Positions 1-9,081 of a stretch of DNA of 64,000 nt are shown piece after piece. Made by a program: the position numbers and the translations under genes. Below the pieces are notes generated by a model that saw nothing but the letters and a program-made list of their open reading frames with translations, was not told the DNA's origin and searched no databases. Position 1 is the stretch's first letter. The number at the start of each line of letters is the position of its first letter. The stretch spans positions 3,348,001 to 3,412,000 of the forward strand of contig NZ_CP133671.1 in assembly GCF_031326345.1 (NCBI RefSeq). The letters are read 5' to 3'. This DNA is from Aureispira sp. CCB-E (GTDB taxonomy: Bacteria > Bacteroidota > Bacteroidia > Chitinophagales > Saprospiraceae).

Positions 1-963
1 CCATTTTACATTTCGAACCAATAAAGCACCGCTTCCATAAGGCAAAAATAATCCTTTGTGAGGATCAACAACGATGGAGTCAGCTCGTTCAATCCCTTTA
101 AATTTGTCTTTGACTTCATCTGAAAGAATGAAAAATCCCCCATAAGCGCCATCTACATGAAACCATAAGTTTTCCGTTTGGCAAATAGTTGCAATGGTTT
201 CTAAAGGGTCGATAGCGCCAGTATCTGTTGTCCCTGCCGATGCCATGACCATAAATGGTATTAAGCCTGCTTTTTTGTCTTGAATAATGGCTTCTTTCAA
301 CGCATTCGCATCCATTCTAAAATGGGCGTCCATAGGGATTGTACGTTGGATGGATTCATACAAACCACTAATTTTAATTGCTTTTAACGTACAGTGGTGT
401 ACTTGGGCGGTTGAGTAAATGACAACCTTTTCAAAATCTTTGGATTTAAGCTGTTTAAAATCTCTAGCAGCAACAATTGCAGTTAGATTAGCAATAGAAC
501 CACCAGAAGTTAAATTACCACCTGCTTCTGGAGGTAGACCAAAAAGATCACACATCCAACGCAAGAGCAAATTTTCCATCCGAACAGCACCAGGACTTGC
601 ATAAAATACGCCAGCGTAACGATTGCTAATGTCTGCTAAAAAATCGCCTAGTGAAGAGGGATAAATTCCGCCACCAGGAATATAAGCTAAGTGACCACCA
701 GAGGCAGGATTTAGACCAGGTCGATCAACTTGCTGCTCAATTAAATTCAAAATATGTTCTATCTCAAGCCCTCCTTCTTGAATAGGACTATCTAGGATCG
801 CTCGACCTTTATCTTTGCTAATTTGATAAGCTTTGGATGTCTCCAATTGGTTCAAAAAGCGTTCGGAATAATCAATAACAGCATTGCGTACGGCCTTGCG
901 TTCAGGTGGAGTAGGCTCTAGTTGTAAAGCTATCTTTTCTAATGCTTTTATCTTTTCTAACAT
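1..963 (-). CDS. Pyridoxal-dependent (group II) amino acid decarboxylase, C-terminus outside window
   Basis: The 321 codons visible encode the N-terminal two thirds of a PLP-dependent decarboxylase of the aromatic-L-amino-acid/glutamate/tyrosine decarboxylase type, which releases CO2 from an amino acid to make an amine. Visible hallmarks are NPASGGHLAYIPGGG, the cofactor-contact stretch LTSGGSIANLTAI, the HVDGAYGG aspartate motif, and VDPHKGLF with the Schiff-base lysine close to the window edge. Translation starts at the ATG whose complement is at 961-963 (MLEKIKALEKIAL). The frame is open to base 1, so the gene continues outside. Substrate cannot be told from this part. A degenerate inverted-repeat element lies upstream, between this gene and msrA. 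Confidence 0.9.
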   Translation of the reverse strand, partial: MLEKIKALEKIALQLEPTPPERKAVRNAVIDYSERFLNQLETSKAYQISKDKGRAILDSPIQEGGLEIEHILNLIEQQVDRPGLNPASGGHLAYIPGGGIYPSSLGDFLADISNRYAGVFYASPGAVRMENLLLRWMCDLFGLPPEAGGNLTSGGSIANLTAIVAARDFKQLKSKDFEKVVIYSTAQVHHCTLKAIKISGLYESIQRTIPMDAHFRMDANALKEAIIQDKKAGLIPFMVMASAGTTDTGAIDPLETIATICQTENLWFHVDGAYGGFFILSDEVKDKFKGIERADSIVVDPHKGLFLPYGSGALLVRNVKW

Positions 964-1017
964 AACATTATTGAGGTGTACGTTGTTTGTTAAATGGTGA
1001 TTGTTTGTTATAACCAA

Positions 1018-1122
1018 GTAATTCGTTGCAATAGAAATCAAATTTTTAATGCAAAACGCAATAAAACTATAACTTGTTAATTATCAACTGCGCTGCTACT
1101 GCGTGGTTTCAGCGAACTATTG
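1018..1122. repeat. Degenerate copy of the inverted-repeat (MITE-like) family
   Basis: The left end reads GTAATTCGTTGCA, a decayed form of the family end GTAGTTCGTTGA. The right end GCGAACTATTG and the internal module CTGCGCTGCTACTGCGTGG match better copies elsewhere in the window. It also carries the AT-rich core ending CTTGTTAATTATCAA shared with the copy at 1687. No clear target duplication is visible, so this looks like an old copy. Confidence 0.55.
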
Positions 1123-1139
1123 ATTATTGTGATAATGAT

Positions 1140-1673
1140 TTAAGCTTTTAATTGATCCGCAAATTTTGCTCGAAATTTTTTTACTTTAGGACCAACAACA
1201 GCACTACAGTAAGGGTTTTCGCCATGTAGGTTAAAATAATCTGTATGATAATCTTCAGCAGGGTAGAAGGTGTCGAAGGCTGTGATTTCTGTTACAATAG
1301 GTTGACTAAACCTAGGCGCAGCAGCATTTTTGGAAGCTATTGCCGCTTCTTTTTGAGCTTCATTATGATAATAAATGGCAGAACGGTATTGTGTACCAAT
1401 ATCGTTTCCTTGCCGATTAAGTTGTGTAGGGTCGTGAGCATACCAAAGTGCTTCAAGAAGTGTTTCATAACTAATAACACTTGGATCAAAGTGTATTTGA
1501 ATGACTTCTGCATGTCCCGTTGCACCCGTACAAACAGCTTTGTAAGTAGGGTTTTTTACATGTCCACCTGAGTACCCAGAGACGGCTTTGTGTACTCCTT
1601 TTAAATCCTGAAACATTGCTTCTGTACACCAAAAACAACCTGCGCCAAATGTTGCTAACTCTAAATTTTCCAT
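1140..1673 (-). CDS. msrA: Peptide methionine sulfoxide reductase MsrA
   Basis: Reduces the S-epimer of methionine sulfoxide in proteins back to methionine, a cytoplasmic oxidative-damage repair activity. The 177-residue protein has the diagnostic GCFWC motif at residues 12-16, with Cys13 as the predicted catalytic cysteine. Other family blocks are GYSGGHVKNPTY, GHAEVIQIHFDP and the QGNDIGTQYRSAIY region. It is a single-domain MsrA without a fused MsrB. The first ATG gives the usual MsrA N-terminus directly ahead of the catalytic block. The gene sits alone between two repeat elements, so it is probably its own transcription unit. Confidence 0.95.
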   Translation of the reverse strand: MENLELATFGAGCFWCTEAMFQDLKGVHKAVSGYSGGHVKNPTYKAVCTGATGHAEVIQIHFDPSVISYETLLEALWYAHDPTQLNRQGNDIGTQYRSAIYYHNEAQKEAAIASKNAAAPRFSQPIVTEITAFDTFYPAEDYHTDYFNLHGENPYCSAVVGPKVKKFRAKFADQLKA

Positions 1674-1686
1674 TGTTTATATTAAA

Positions 1687-1853
1687 TAGTAGTTCGTTGA
1701 TTTTTTTCTTTTTACCAAAAAGATAAAAAAGTACATTTATATTAGTTTACTTCGTGAGTGCTGTGCAGTTGATAATCAAAATTTTAACACAAAACACAAT
1801 AAAAGTGCAACTTGTTGATTATCAAGCTAATGAAGTTTTTCAACGAACTATTG
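1687..1853. mobile_element. MITE-like element, 6-bp target duplication ATTAAA
   Basis: The element begins TAGTAGTTCGTTGA and ends TCAACGAACTATTG, giving an 11-bp terminal inverted repeat. ATTAAA occurs directly before (1681-1686) and directly after (1854-1859). Inside are an A/T hairpin around TTTTTACCAAAAAG and a core beginning TTGATAATCAA and ending TTGTTGATTATCAA. The right-hand ATTAAA contains the complement of the TAA stop codon of the neighbouring minus-strand gene, so insertion happened at the stop codon without changing the protein. It has no coding capacity. Confidence 0.8.
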
Positions 1854-1854
1854 A

Positions 1855-2565
1855 TTAAACTATTGTTTGTGAATTAAACCATTGTAAAAAATCATTTTCT
1901 TCTTCCCCCAGCCATTCCAAAGGAGCTTCCATGATTTCTAGAGAAGGATGCATAGCCTTATAACTAGAAAAATCGTATTGCTGAAAAATAGCTTTGATAG
2001 CTCTAAAGTACGTTTCTTTTAGAAAATCAATTGAATGGTTTGGCTTAAAAAAATTTAAACCATAGTTAATTAAAAAAGCTGTCCAATCGTAAACCCTGTT
2101 TTTATCTTTTTGTTCATGAGCCTCTAGAATAATTTCAAGACTCAAATCATATAAGTCGAACTCTTGAGGGCTGTCTTCTTCTAATTGATCCCAAAGTGGC
2201 GAACCAAAATCATAGTAAATGGACTTGCTTTTCTGATCCCAATAAGCAGCTACAGGATTGTCACTACTCCAAACCTTATCGACATTGACGTGAATGAATT
2301 CAAATTCTTTTGTTTTTAAAGCATCAAAATAGGCAGTATGTTTTGAAAAACTAGGATGTTCTTCGATTTGTATAGTTTTGGTATAGCCATTTTTAAGCAA
2401 AAGTTGGATAACCCTAAAGTTGGTGAAACTACAATCAAATTGCTCTTGAATTTCGTATAAATTCCAAATGATAGAACGTTTGTATTTCTTTTCTTTTTGA
2501 GATTTGTCAATCAAGCGCACTGCTTCTTCGATGAGTGCTTCAATTTCCCACATAGACATAAGCAA
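1855..2565 (-). CDS. Conserved-looking hypothetical protein, 236 aa
   Basis: I do not recognise this family. The protein is soluble, without signal peptide or membrane segment, acidic overall and rich in aromatic residues, with an amphipathic helical N-terminus (MWEIEALIEEAVRLI) and a tryptophan-rich C-terminus (EWLGEEENDFLQWF). An internal ATG at codon 5 is an equally possible start. Codon use resembles its neighbours. The last codons lie in the 6-bp direct repeat of the mobile element at 1687-1853, so the element abuts the gene end exactly. The product could be a small regulatory or immunity-type protein, but nothing in the sequence proves a function. Confidence 0.65.
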   Translation of the reverse strand: MLMSMWEIEALIEEAVRLIDKSQKEKKYKRSIIWNLYEIQEQFDCSFTNFRVIQLLLKNGYTKTIQIEEHPSFSKHTAYFDALKTKEFEFIHVNVDKVWSSDNPVAAYWDQKSKSIYYDFGSPLWDQLEEDSPQEFDLYDLSLEIILEAHEQKDKNRVYDWTAFLINYGLNFFKPNHSIDFLKETYFRAIKAIFQQYDFSSYKAMHPSLEIMEAPLEWLGEEENDFLQWFNSQTIV

Positions 2566-2922
2566 ATAGTGTGTTTGGTCATAATTTGCAAGTAATAACG
2601 ACCATTATTAGAAATTAATGGATTTCGCTTTGCAAAAAATAAATTTAGTAGGTGAAATTATTACAATAGTTATTAGTAGCATTTTACAACATGATTTTAA
2701 AGAACCATTGTATTATAAACATCTAAGATAGTTATTTGGCGCTGTCAAATTAATTTTAACAAACAATAAATCTTTCGAGGTTTGCGTTTATGCAATAAAA
2801 TATTTTACTTTGTAATTCAAAGTTCTTTTTAATGTTAAGTAGCTGTTTATGTGAGAAGAGACACTTACTAGAAGAGCTTCAATTCTATAGACGGTATTTT
2901 TTTATTCTAAACATTAAAAATG
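2566..2922. other. Intergenic region without recognisable gene
   Basis: AT-rich spacer between the divergent 1855-2565 gene and the polysaccharide block. I see no open frame with protein-like composition, no RNA gene and no copy of the dispersed repeat. It presumably holds promoters for both directions; only the one at 2923 is recognisable. Confidence 0.5.
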
Positions 2923-2930
2923 TATCTTTG
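2923..2930 (+). promoter_or_regulatory. Bacteroidota-type -7 promoter box (TATCTTTG) for the ugd transcript
   Basis: TATCTTTG fits the Bacteroidota primary-sigma consensus TAnnTTTG. Transcription would begin about seven bases downstream, near 2937. That makes the upstream GTG at 2936 an unlikely translation start and supports the ATG at 3005. A -33 TTG is not obvious. Confidence 0.55.
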
Positions 2931-3004
2931 CCCAAGTGTCCAAATCGGGTAAAAAACAGGATGCAAAATTCTTACTTTGCGTAAATCTAATAAAAAAAAA
3001 AAGA

Positions 3005-4336
3005 ATGAATATAGCTATTATAGGAACAGGATACGTGGGATTAGTTACGGGAACCTGTTTTGCAGAAACAGGGAATCATGTTGTTTGTGTAGATATAGAT
3101 GAGGCAAAAGTAGCCAAGATGAAATCAGGTGTTATTCCTATTTTTGAACCAGGCTTGTCAGTTTTGTTTGAACGCAATACGAACAATGGTCGTTTGTCGT
3201 TTACGACAGATTTAGCAGCGGCTGTAAAAGGGGCAGAAATTGTTTTCTTAGCTTTGCCAACGCCTCCAGGGGCAGATGGTTCGGCAGATTTATCTTATGT
3301 ATTAGGTGTCGCAAAAGAGTTGAGTACGATTATTACCAAATATACTGTCATTGTCGATAAGAGTACGGTACCAGTAGGGACAGCAGAAAAAGTAGCTGCT
3401 ATTTTAGCTGAGAAATTGGACAAGAGTTTGTTTGATGTTGTCTCTAATCCAGAGTTTTTAAGAGAAGGCGTTGCTGTAGACGACTTTTTGAAACCAGATA
3501 GAGTTGTTATTGGAACATCTTCAGCGGCAGCTCGTCAGACTATGGAACGTTTGTATTTGCCATTTGTGCGTCAAGGAAATCCTATCTTCTTTATGGACGA
3601 GCGTTCTGCGGAGGTAACTAAATATGCCGCTAATTCTTATTTGGCAACTCGTATTTCATTTATGAATGAGATTGCTAACTTATGCGAGTTGGTCGGTGCT
3701 GATGTTGACAATGTAAGGAGAGGAATGGGCGCCGATGGGCGCATTGGAAAGCGCTTCTTGTTTGCAGGGATTGGTTATGGAGGAAGTTGTTTTCCAAAAG
3801 ATGTAAAAGCACTAGCTAAAACAGCAGACGACTATGGCTATGATTTTCAGATTCTAAAATCTGTTATGGACGTCAATAAAAAGCAAAAATTACGCTTGGT
3901 AGAAAAAATGAATGAGTATTACGATGGAAATCTATCGGGCAAAGTTGTAGCTATGTGGGGATTGGCTTTTAAACCCAATACAGATGATATTCGAGAAGCA
4001 CCCGCATTGGAAGCAATTGACCAGTTGTTGGCAGCAGGAGCAACGGTTCAAGCATTTGACCCTGAGGCGATGGAAAATGTGAAGGCAATCTATGGGGACA
4101 AGATAACGTTTGTTAACTCAAAATATGATGCAACAAAAGGAGCCGATTGCTTGGCAATTATGACCGAATGGAACGAGTTTAGAACGCCTGATTTTGGTGA
4201 ATTAAAACAGCAATTATCAGACAATATTATTTTTGATGGACGTAACTTATATGCGTTGGATATTGCAGCAGATTCTGGCTTGACTTATATGAGTATTGGA
4301 CGTTCGGATGTGAATGTCCCAGTGAAACAGGGGTAA
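3005..4336 (+). CDS. ugd: UDP-glucose 6-dehydrogenase
   Basis: Oxidises UDP-glucose to UDP-glucuronate with two NAD+, supplying the substrate for the next gene. The N-terminal Rossmann motif is GTGYVGLVTG. The central domain contains NPEFLREG, and the catalytic cysteine is Cys262 in GYGGSCFPKD; the C-terminal UDP-binding domain contains WGLAFKPNTDDIREAP. The protein is 443 residues from the ATG at 3005, the usual family length. A GTG 23 codons upstream is open, but it coincides with the predicted transcription start and encodes a lysine-rich non-conserved stretch, so it was not used. The gene opens the polysaccharide block. Confidence 0.95.
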   Translation: MNIAIIGTGYVGLVTGTCFAETGNHVVCVDIDEAKVAKMKSGVIPIFEPGLSVLFERNTNNGRLSFTTDLAAAVKGAEIVFLALPTPPGADGSADLSYVLGVAKELSTIITKYTVIVDKSTVPVGTAEKVAAILAEKLDKSLFDVVSNPEFLREGVAVDDFLKPDRVVIGTSSAAARQTMERLYLPFVRQGNPIFFMDERSAEVTKYAANSYLATRISFMNEIANLCELVGADVDNVRRGMGADGRIGKRFLFAGIGYGGSCFPKDVKALAKTADDYGYDFQILKSVMDVNKKQKLRLVEKMNEYYDGNLSGKVVAMWGLAFKPNTDDIREAPALEAIDQLLAAGATVQAFDPEAMENVKAIYGDKITFVNSKYDATKGADCLAIMTEWNEFRTPDFGELKQQLSDNIIFDGRNLYALDIAADSGLTYMSIGRSDVNVPVKQG

Positions 4337-4392
4337 TCCATTGGTTCCCCAAAAGCAAAAAAGAAGATAAATAAGAACAAGCAAATATAATT

Positions 4393-5337
4393 ATGAAACG
4401 AGTATTGATAACAGGAGCTGCTGGTTTTTTGGGCTCTCATTTGTGTGACCGATTTATTGCCGAAGGTTGCCATGTAATTGGAATGGATAATTTGATTACA
4501 GGAAACATGGACAATATTGCACACTTGTTCAAATTGAAGCAATTTGAGTTTTACCATCACGATGTAAGTACATTTGTGCATGTCCCTGGCGATTTGGATT
4601 ATATCCTTCATTTTGCCTCACCTGCTAGCCCAATAGATTATTTGCGTATTCCTATTCAAACCTTGAAAGTTGGCTCTTTAGGAACGCACAATTTGTTAGG
4701 GTTGGCAAAGGCAAAAAATGCCCGAATTTTAGTTGCTTCTACATCAGAGGTCTATGGTGATCCATTGGTGCATCCTCAAACCGAAGATTATTGGGGAAAT
4801 GTCAATCCAATTGGTCCAAGAGGGGTATATGATGAAGCGAAGCGTTTTCAAGAAGCGATTACAATGGCTTATAACACCTACCATGGTTTAGAAACACGCA
4901 TCGTTCGTATTTTTAATACCTATGGCCCTCGTATGCGAGTAGATGATGGTCGAGTATTGCCCGCCTTCTTCTCACAAGCAATTCAAGGCAAAGAGTTAAC
5001 CATTTTTGGAGATGGTTCTCAAACGCGTTCTTTCTGTTATGTGGACGACTTGGTAGAGGGAATCTATCGCCTGTTGTTAAGCGATTGTTCTATGCCAATC
5101 AATATTGGAAATCCCGACGAAATTACGATTGGAGAATTTGCAGAAGAGGTATTGGAGTTGGTCGGAAATGGAAGTTTGTCCTATCATCCATTGCCTGTTA
5201 ATGACCCCAAACGCCGTCGCCCAGATATTACCAAAGCCAAAGAAGTATTGGATTGGGAACCTAAGGTCGAGCGTGCAGAAGGGATTCGCAAAACATATGA
5301 ATATTTTAAGAAAGTTGTTCCTGTAACTACTGCTTAA
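4393..5337 (+). CDS. uxs: UDP-glucuronate decarboxylase (UDP-xylose synthase)
   Basis: A short-chain dehydrogenase/epimerase that decarboxylates UDP-glucuronate to UDP-xylose. It has the NAD-binding GAAGFLGSH motif near the N-terminus, [22 protein letters not shown], and the catalytic Tyr146/Lys150 pair in GVYDEAK. The [11 protein letters not shown] and [16 protein letters not shown] blocks are typical of bacterial and plant UXS proteins rather than of 4-epimerases. At 314 residues it has family length. It follows ugd by 56 bp, so the pair makes UDP-xylose for the exported glycan. Its TAA stop lies inside the CTTAAG direct repeat of the following mobile element. Confidence 0.92.
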   Translation: MKRVLITGAAGFLGSHLCDRFIAEGCHVIGMDNLITGNMDNIAHLFKLKQFEFYHHDVSTFVHVPGDLDYILHFASPASPIDYLRIPIQTLKVGSLGTHNLLGLAKAKNARILVASTSEVYGDPLVHPQTEDYWGNVNPIGPRGVYDEAKRFQEAITMAYNTYHGLETRIVRIFNTYGPRMRVDDGRVLPAFFSQAIQGKELTIFGDGSQTRSFCYVDDLVEGIYRLLLSDCSMPINIGNPDEITIGEFAEEVLELVGNGSLSYHPLPVNDPKRRRPDITKAKEVLDWEPKVERAEGIRKTYEYFKKVVPVTTA

Positions 5338-5338
5338 G

Positions 5339-5434
5339 CAAGTGAGCAAAAGAAATACAGTTTACTTCGTGAGCGCTTTGCTTTTAGTTAGCTGCGCTGC
5401 TACGTCGTGGTATTTATTATTTTTTGAACGATTG
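5339..5434. mobile_element. MITE-like element between uxs and rfbB, target duplication CTTAAG
   Basis: CTTAAG stands directly before (5333-5338) and after (5435-5440) this 96-bp stretch, and the match extends as TGCTTAAG. The interior carries family modules (TTTACTTCGTGAGCGC, AGTTAGCTGCGCTGCTACG) and the right end GAACGATTG is a shortened form of CGAACTATTG. The left end has lost the usual TAGTAG start. The left duplication includes the uxs stop codon. The upstream start candidate of the next gene (5424) falls within the element. Confidence 0.72.
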
Positions 5435-5504
5435 CTTAAGAATTTCAATTATAAAAATGCAAAAAACTCATTGTTTGACAATGAGAATAGATAGTATAAC
5501 TAAA

Positions 5505-6557
5505 ATGAAACAAACAATATTAATTACTGGTGGGGCTGGTTTTATAGGATCTCATGTAGTTCGTTTATTTGTAGAGAAATATCCTGATACACATATTGTT
5601 AATTTAGATAAATTAACTTATGCAGGGAATTTGGAAAACCTTTCAGATATTGATCAGAAGCCAAACTATACGTTTGTTAAGGGAGATATTGTCGACCGCC
5701 AATTTGTACAAAGTTTATTTGAGCAATATCAATTTGATGGTGTCATTCATTTGGCAGCAGAATCTCATGTTGATCGATCCATTACGAATCCGATAGCATT
5801 TGTGGAAACGAATATATTAGGAACTGTAAACTTATTGTACGCCGCTCGCCAAACCTGGGAGGGAAATATGGAAGGCAAACGTTTTTACCATGTTTCAACA
5901 GATGAAGTATATGGAACGTTAGGTACAACAGGGCTATTTACAGAAGAAACGGCTTATGACCCTCGTTCTCCGTATTCTGCTTCAAAAGCAAGTTCAGATC
6001 ATTTGGTTCGTGCTTATTATCATACCTATAATTTGCCAGTTGTTATTTCTAATTGTTCTAATAACTATGGTTCACATCAGTTTCCCGAAAAACTAATTCC
6101 TTTATGTATTAATAATATAAAAGAAGGGAAACCACTGCCTATTTATGGAGATGGGAAGTACACTAGAGATTGGCTTTGGGTGAATGATCATGCCACGGCA
6201 ATTGATACCATCTATCAGAAAGGCGTATTGGGAGAAACATATAATATTGGTGGACACAATGAGTGGAAAAATATAGACTTGGTGCATTTGCTGTGTGATG
6301 TGATGGACGAAGCGTTGGGCAATCCTCAAGGGAAGTCTAGAGAACTCATTACATTTGTAAAAGATCGTCAAGGTCACGATCGTCGTTATGCTATTGATGC
6401 TAGCAAGATTGCTCGTGATTTGGGGTGGAAACCTTCGGTAACTTTTCAAGAAGGATTGCGAACTTCGGTTAAATGGTATTTGGAGAATGAGGCATGGTTA
6501 AACAATGTGACATCAGGCGCTTACCAAAAATACTATGAAACTCAATACGAAGACTAA
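5505..6557 (+). CDS. rfbB: dTDP-glucose 4,6-dehydratase
   Basis: Converts dTDP-glucose to dTDP-4-keto-6-deoxyglucose, the branch point to rhamnose and other deoxysugars. It shows the GGAGFIGSHVV nucleotide-binding motif, LAAESHVDRSI, HVSTDEVYGTLG with the active-site Asp-Glu pair, Tyr157/Lys161 in SPYSASKASSDH, and NNYGSHQFPEKLIPL. From the ATG at 5505 it is 350 residues, the normal length. An open frame begins 27 codons earlier, but that start lies in the mobile element and adds non-family residues. The companion genes rfbA, rfbC and rfbD are not in the window. Confidence 0.94.
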   Translation: MKQTILITGGAGFIGSHVVRLFVEKYPDTHIVNLDKLTYAGNLENLSDIDQKPNYTFVKGDIVDRQFVQSLFEQYQFDGVIHLAAESHVDRSITNPIAFVETNILGTVNLLYAARQTWEGNMEGKRFYHVSTDEVYGTLGTTGLFTEETAYDPRSPYSASKASSDHLVRAYYHTYNLPVVISNCSNNYGSHQFPEKLIPLCINNIKEGKPLPIYGDGKYTRDWLWVNDHATAIDTIYQKGVLGETYNIGGHNEWKNIDLVHLLCDVMDEALGNPQGKSRELITFVKDRQGHDRRYAIDASKIARDLGWKPSVTFQEGLRTSVKWYLENEAWLNNVTSGAYQKYYETQYED

Positions 6558-6600
6558 ATTTACTTGACAGCGTACTAAGGACATAAAATAAAGTATTACT

Positions 6601-9072
6601 ATGAAATTTCATCCAATCAAATTATTGCTAACCTGTTTTGCCATTTTGATGGTTCAGGTTTGTTTAGCACAAGAACCACCCAGTCCTGTGCCTGTAGTGC
6701 CTATTGGACCCGATGGACCTATTTTAGATCCAGGGGTTCAAGATGCGATTAATAAGAATAAAGGCAAAACTACAAAAACAACCAATACTGATGGTGGGGA
6801 TAAGGATGGAACAAAGGAAAAGACAGGAGATACTGATGTAATCGAAGAAGGGGGAGAAGATAAAGAAGACGAAGATACTAAGATTAAGTTTGATTTGCGT
6901 CAATCTCAATTGCCTGAAGCAAAAATTTGGGGACAACAGTTTTTTAGAGATCAGAGTATTTCACTGTTTACTCGCTCTAGAGATATTAAAGCAATCGATA
7001 GTTACCTATTGGGTATTGGAGATGAATTAGCCATTACTGTTTGGGGGGCGTCTTCTTATAGTGCGAGTGTTACACTAGACGAAGAAGGGTATATTAATTT
7101 GACAAACCCTAATCGTGGTATAGATATTCCTAGACTGTACATCAAAGAAATGCGTTTCGCAGATGCTCGACAAGCGATTATTAAGCGTCTCGAAAAACAT
7201 ATGAATATTAAAAATTCTCAAGTATCTATTGAGTTAAACTATTCTAGAAGTTTGACAATCAATATTACAGGAGAGGTGTTTAATCCAGGGTCTTATACCA
7301 TTCCTGCCGTTAATACAGCTTTTAATGCTTTGGTTGCTGCTGGAGGACCATCTCAAATTGGTAGTGTGCGCCTTATTAAGGTAGTTTCTTCTAGAATGAA
7401 AACACGAACGTTGGATGTTTATAAGTTTATGAACAACCCCAATATAGCCGATGAGTTTTTCTTGCATAATAATGACTACATTTATGTTCCATTGGCCGAA
7501 CGTGTGGTTGAAATAGAAGGTGCAATTGAGCGCCCTTTTTTCTACGAGTTGGTAGGAGAGGAAAATTTGATAGAGCTGATTAAGTATGCAGGTGGGTTGC
7601 GCCCAGATGCCTATCGTAGAAATATACAAATTATCCGATACGAAAATGATGAGGAAAAGCTAATTGATGTCAATTTAGCCGAATTAATGCGAAGAGAGCT
7701 TAATTTTGAGCTTAAAGATGGAGACAGAATTAATGTGAATCCAATCAAGCAGGCTTATGCCAATTATATTACTGTAAAGGGAGCCGTAAAGCTACCAGGT
7801 ACATATCAATTGGAACCCAATACGACTGTATACGATGCTTTGATGAAATCGGGGATAATTCGCTCTGCGGTAATGGAACGCATTTATATTAAGCGCTTGC
7901 AAGAGGATTTGTCCTTGAATTACATCCCAATTAATGTCCATGAATTGTTGGATAATCCCAATTCTCCAGAGAATATGATGTTGTATCCATTTGATGAAAT
8001 TGAGGTGAAATACAAATCAGAATTTATTGATAAATACAACGTCAAAGTATATGGTGCTGTGCGTAAAACAGGGACTTTTGAATATAGTAATAATTTGATG
8101 CTTTCGGATGTACTGTATATGGCAAATGGACTTAAAAGAGAGGCGTCTAATAGTCATATTGAAATTTCTAGATTAACCTTGGATTCAATAGGAAATAGCA
8201 CGTATGTTGTCTTTAAAACATTCAGAATTAGTAGCTTTGAAGATAGTTTAAAGGTAGATGGGGCAAAAGAGTTTTTATTAAGCCCTTATGACCAAGTTTT
8301 TGTGCGTACGTCTAAGGATTTTGAGGCACCTAAAAATGTAGAAATAAGAGGAGAAATCAGATGGCCAGGAGTTTATACGATGGAAAATGAGGAGGAGCGA
8401 GTTTGGGATTTGGTTAAACGTGCTGGCGGCTGGACAAATATTGCTTTCTTAAAAGGTGCCAAATTAATGCGGAAAGAAGAAGGCTTGGTTTTGCTCGATT
8501 TAGATATTTTGCAAAAAGAGGGAGAAGATTCGCGATTTAACTATGTCTTAAGAGCAGGGGATGTTATCATATTACCTAAGTTAAAAGATTTGGTTTCTAT
8601 TGCAGGGAAAATTAATCATCCAGCAGTTAAAGAATATGCCGAAATAGCTTCTAGGGAGTTAGATTTAGAACTAGAAAAAGCCGAAACAGAAATAGAAAAG
8701 AAGGAAATTTTGTTGGATATTTTCAAAAAGGAAACGCTCAATCCAAGAAAAATTAACATTCCTTACCATGTAGGGAAACGAGCCAATTTTTATATCAGAG
8801 AGTATGGTGCTGGGGTAGACCGAAAACAGGGAGGACGCAAACGATTGGTGTATGTTCGCTATGCCAATGGAATGGTTAAAAAAACAAGGCACTTCTTATT
8901 CTTTAAAGTGTATCCTAAAGTAGAAAAAGGAGCGATGGTGTATGTGGGGGCAAAAGAGAAGAAATTGAAAAAAGATAGAGAACCAATCAACTGGTATAAA
9001 ATTATTACAGATACATTAGCAGTCGGTTTCTCTGCGTTATCAATTTATGCCATCATTCGAGCTATAAGATAA
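6601..9072 (+). CDS. Wza-like polysaccharide export protein with multiple SLBB domains
   Basis: Outer-membrane polysaccharide exporter subunit of the poly_export/SLBB family. A signal peptide covers about residues 1-23 (ending VCLAQ). A proline-rich then charged Lys/Thr/Asp/Glu linker (about 25-105) precedes the export domain, which begins near residue 133 (LLGIGDELAITVWG). At least five SLBB-type repeats follow, each starting like ITGEVFNPGSY, VKGAVKLPGTY, VYGAVRKTGTF or IRGEIRWPGVY. A final hydrophobic helix lies at about 798-822. At 823 residues it is much longer than E. coli Wza (about 380), as is common in Bacteroidota. The Wzz-like gene follows after 9 bp, so they are co-transcribed. 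Confidence 0.9.
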   Translation: MKFHPIKLLLTCFAILMVQVCLAQEPPSPVPVVPIGPDGPILDPGVQDAINKNKGKTTKTTNTDGGDKDGTKEKTGDTDVIEEGGEDKEDEDTKIKFDLRQSQLPEAKIWGQQFFRDQSISLFTRSRDIKAIDSYLLGIGDELAITVWGASSYSASVTLDEEGYINLTNPNRGIDIPRLYIKEMRFADARQAIIKRLEKHMNIKNSQVSIELNYSRSLTINITGEVFNPGSYTIPAVNTAFNALVAAGGPSQIGSVRLIKVVSSRMKTRTLDVYKFMNNPNIADEFFLHNNDYIYVPLAERVVEIEGAIERPFFYELVGEENLIELIKYAGGLRPDAYRRNIQIIRYENDEEKLIDVNLAELMRRELNFELKDGDRINVNPIKQAYANYITVKGAVKLPGTYQLEPNTTVYDALMKSGIIRSAVMERIYIKRLQEDLSLNYIPINVHELLDNPNSPENMMLYPFDEIEVKYKSEFIDKYNVKVYGAVRKTGTFEYSNNLMLSDVLYMANGLKREASNSHIEISRLTLDSIGNSTYVVFKTFRISSFEDSLKVDGAKEFLLSPYDQVFVRTSKDFEAPKNVEIRGEIRWPGVYTMENEEERVWDLVKRAGGWTNIAFLKGAKLMRKEEGLVLLDLDILQKEGEDSRFNYVLRAGDVIILPKLKDLVSIAGKINHPAVKEYAEIASRELDLELEKAETEIEKKEILLDIFKKETLNPRKINIPYHVGKRANFYIREYGAGVDRKQGGRKRLVYVRYANGMVKKTRHFLFFKVYPKVEKGAMVYVGAKEKKLKKDREPINWYKIITDTLAVGFSALSIYAIIRAIR

Positions 9073-9081
9073 ATAGAGAGC

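Noticed and set aside
2936-3004. Upstream GTG start for UDP-glucose dehydrogenase
   Set aside because: It coincides with the transcription start predicted from the TATCTTTG box and adds a lysine-rich stretch before the conserved MNIAIIGTGYVG start.
4285-4611. 108-codon minus-strand frame across the ugd-uxs junction
   Set aside because: It is antisense to two well-supported enzymes and has low-complexity Phe/Leu-rich composition.
5424-5504. N-terminal extension of dTDP-glucose dehydratase
   Set aside because: The upstream start falls in the mobile element at 5339-5434 and its residues do not belong to the family.
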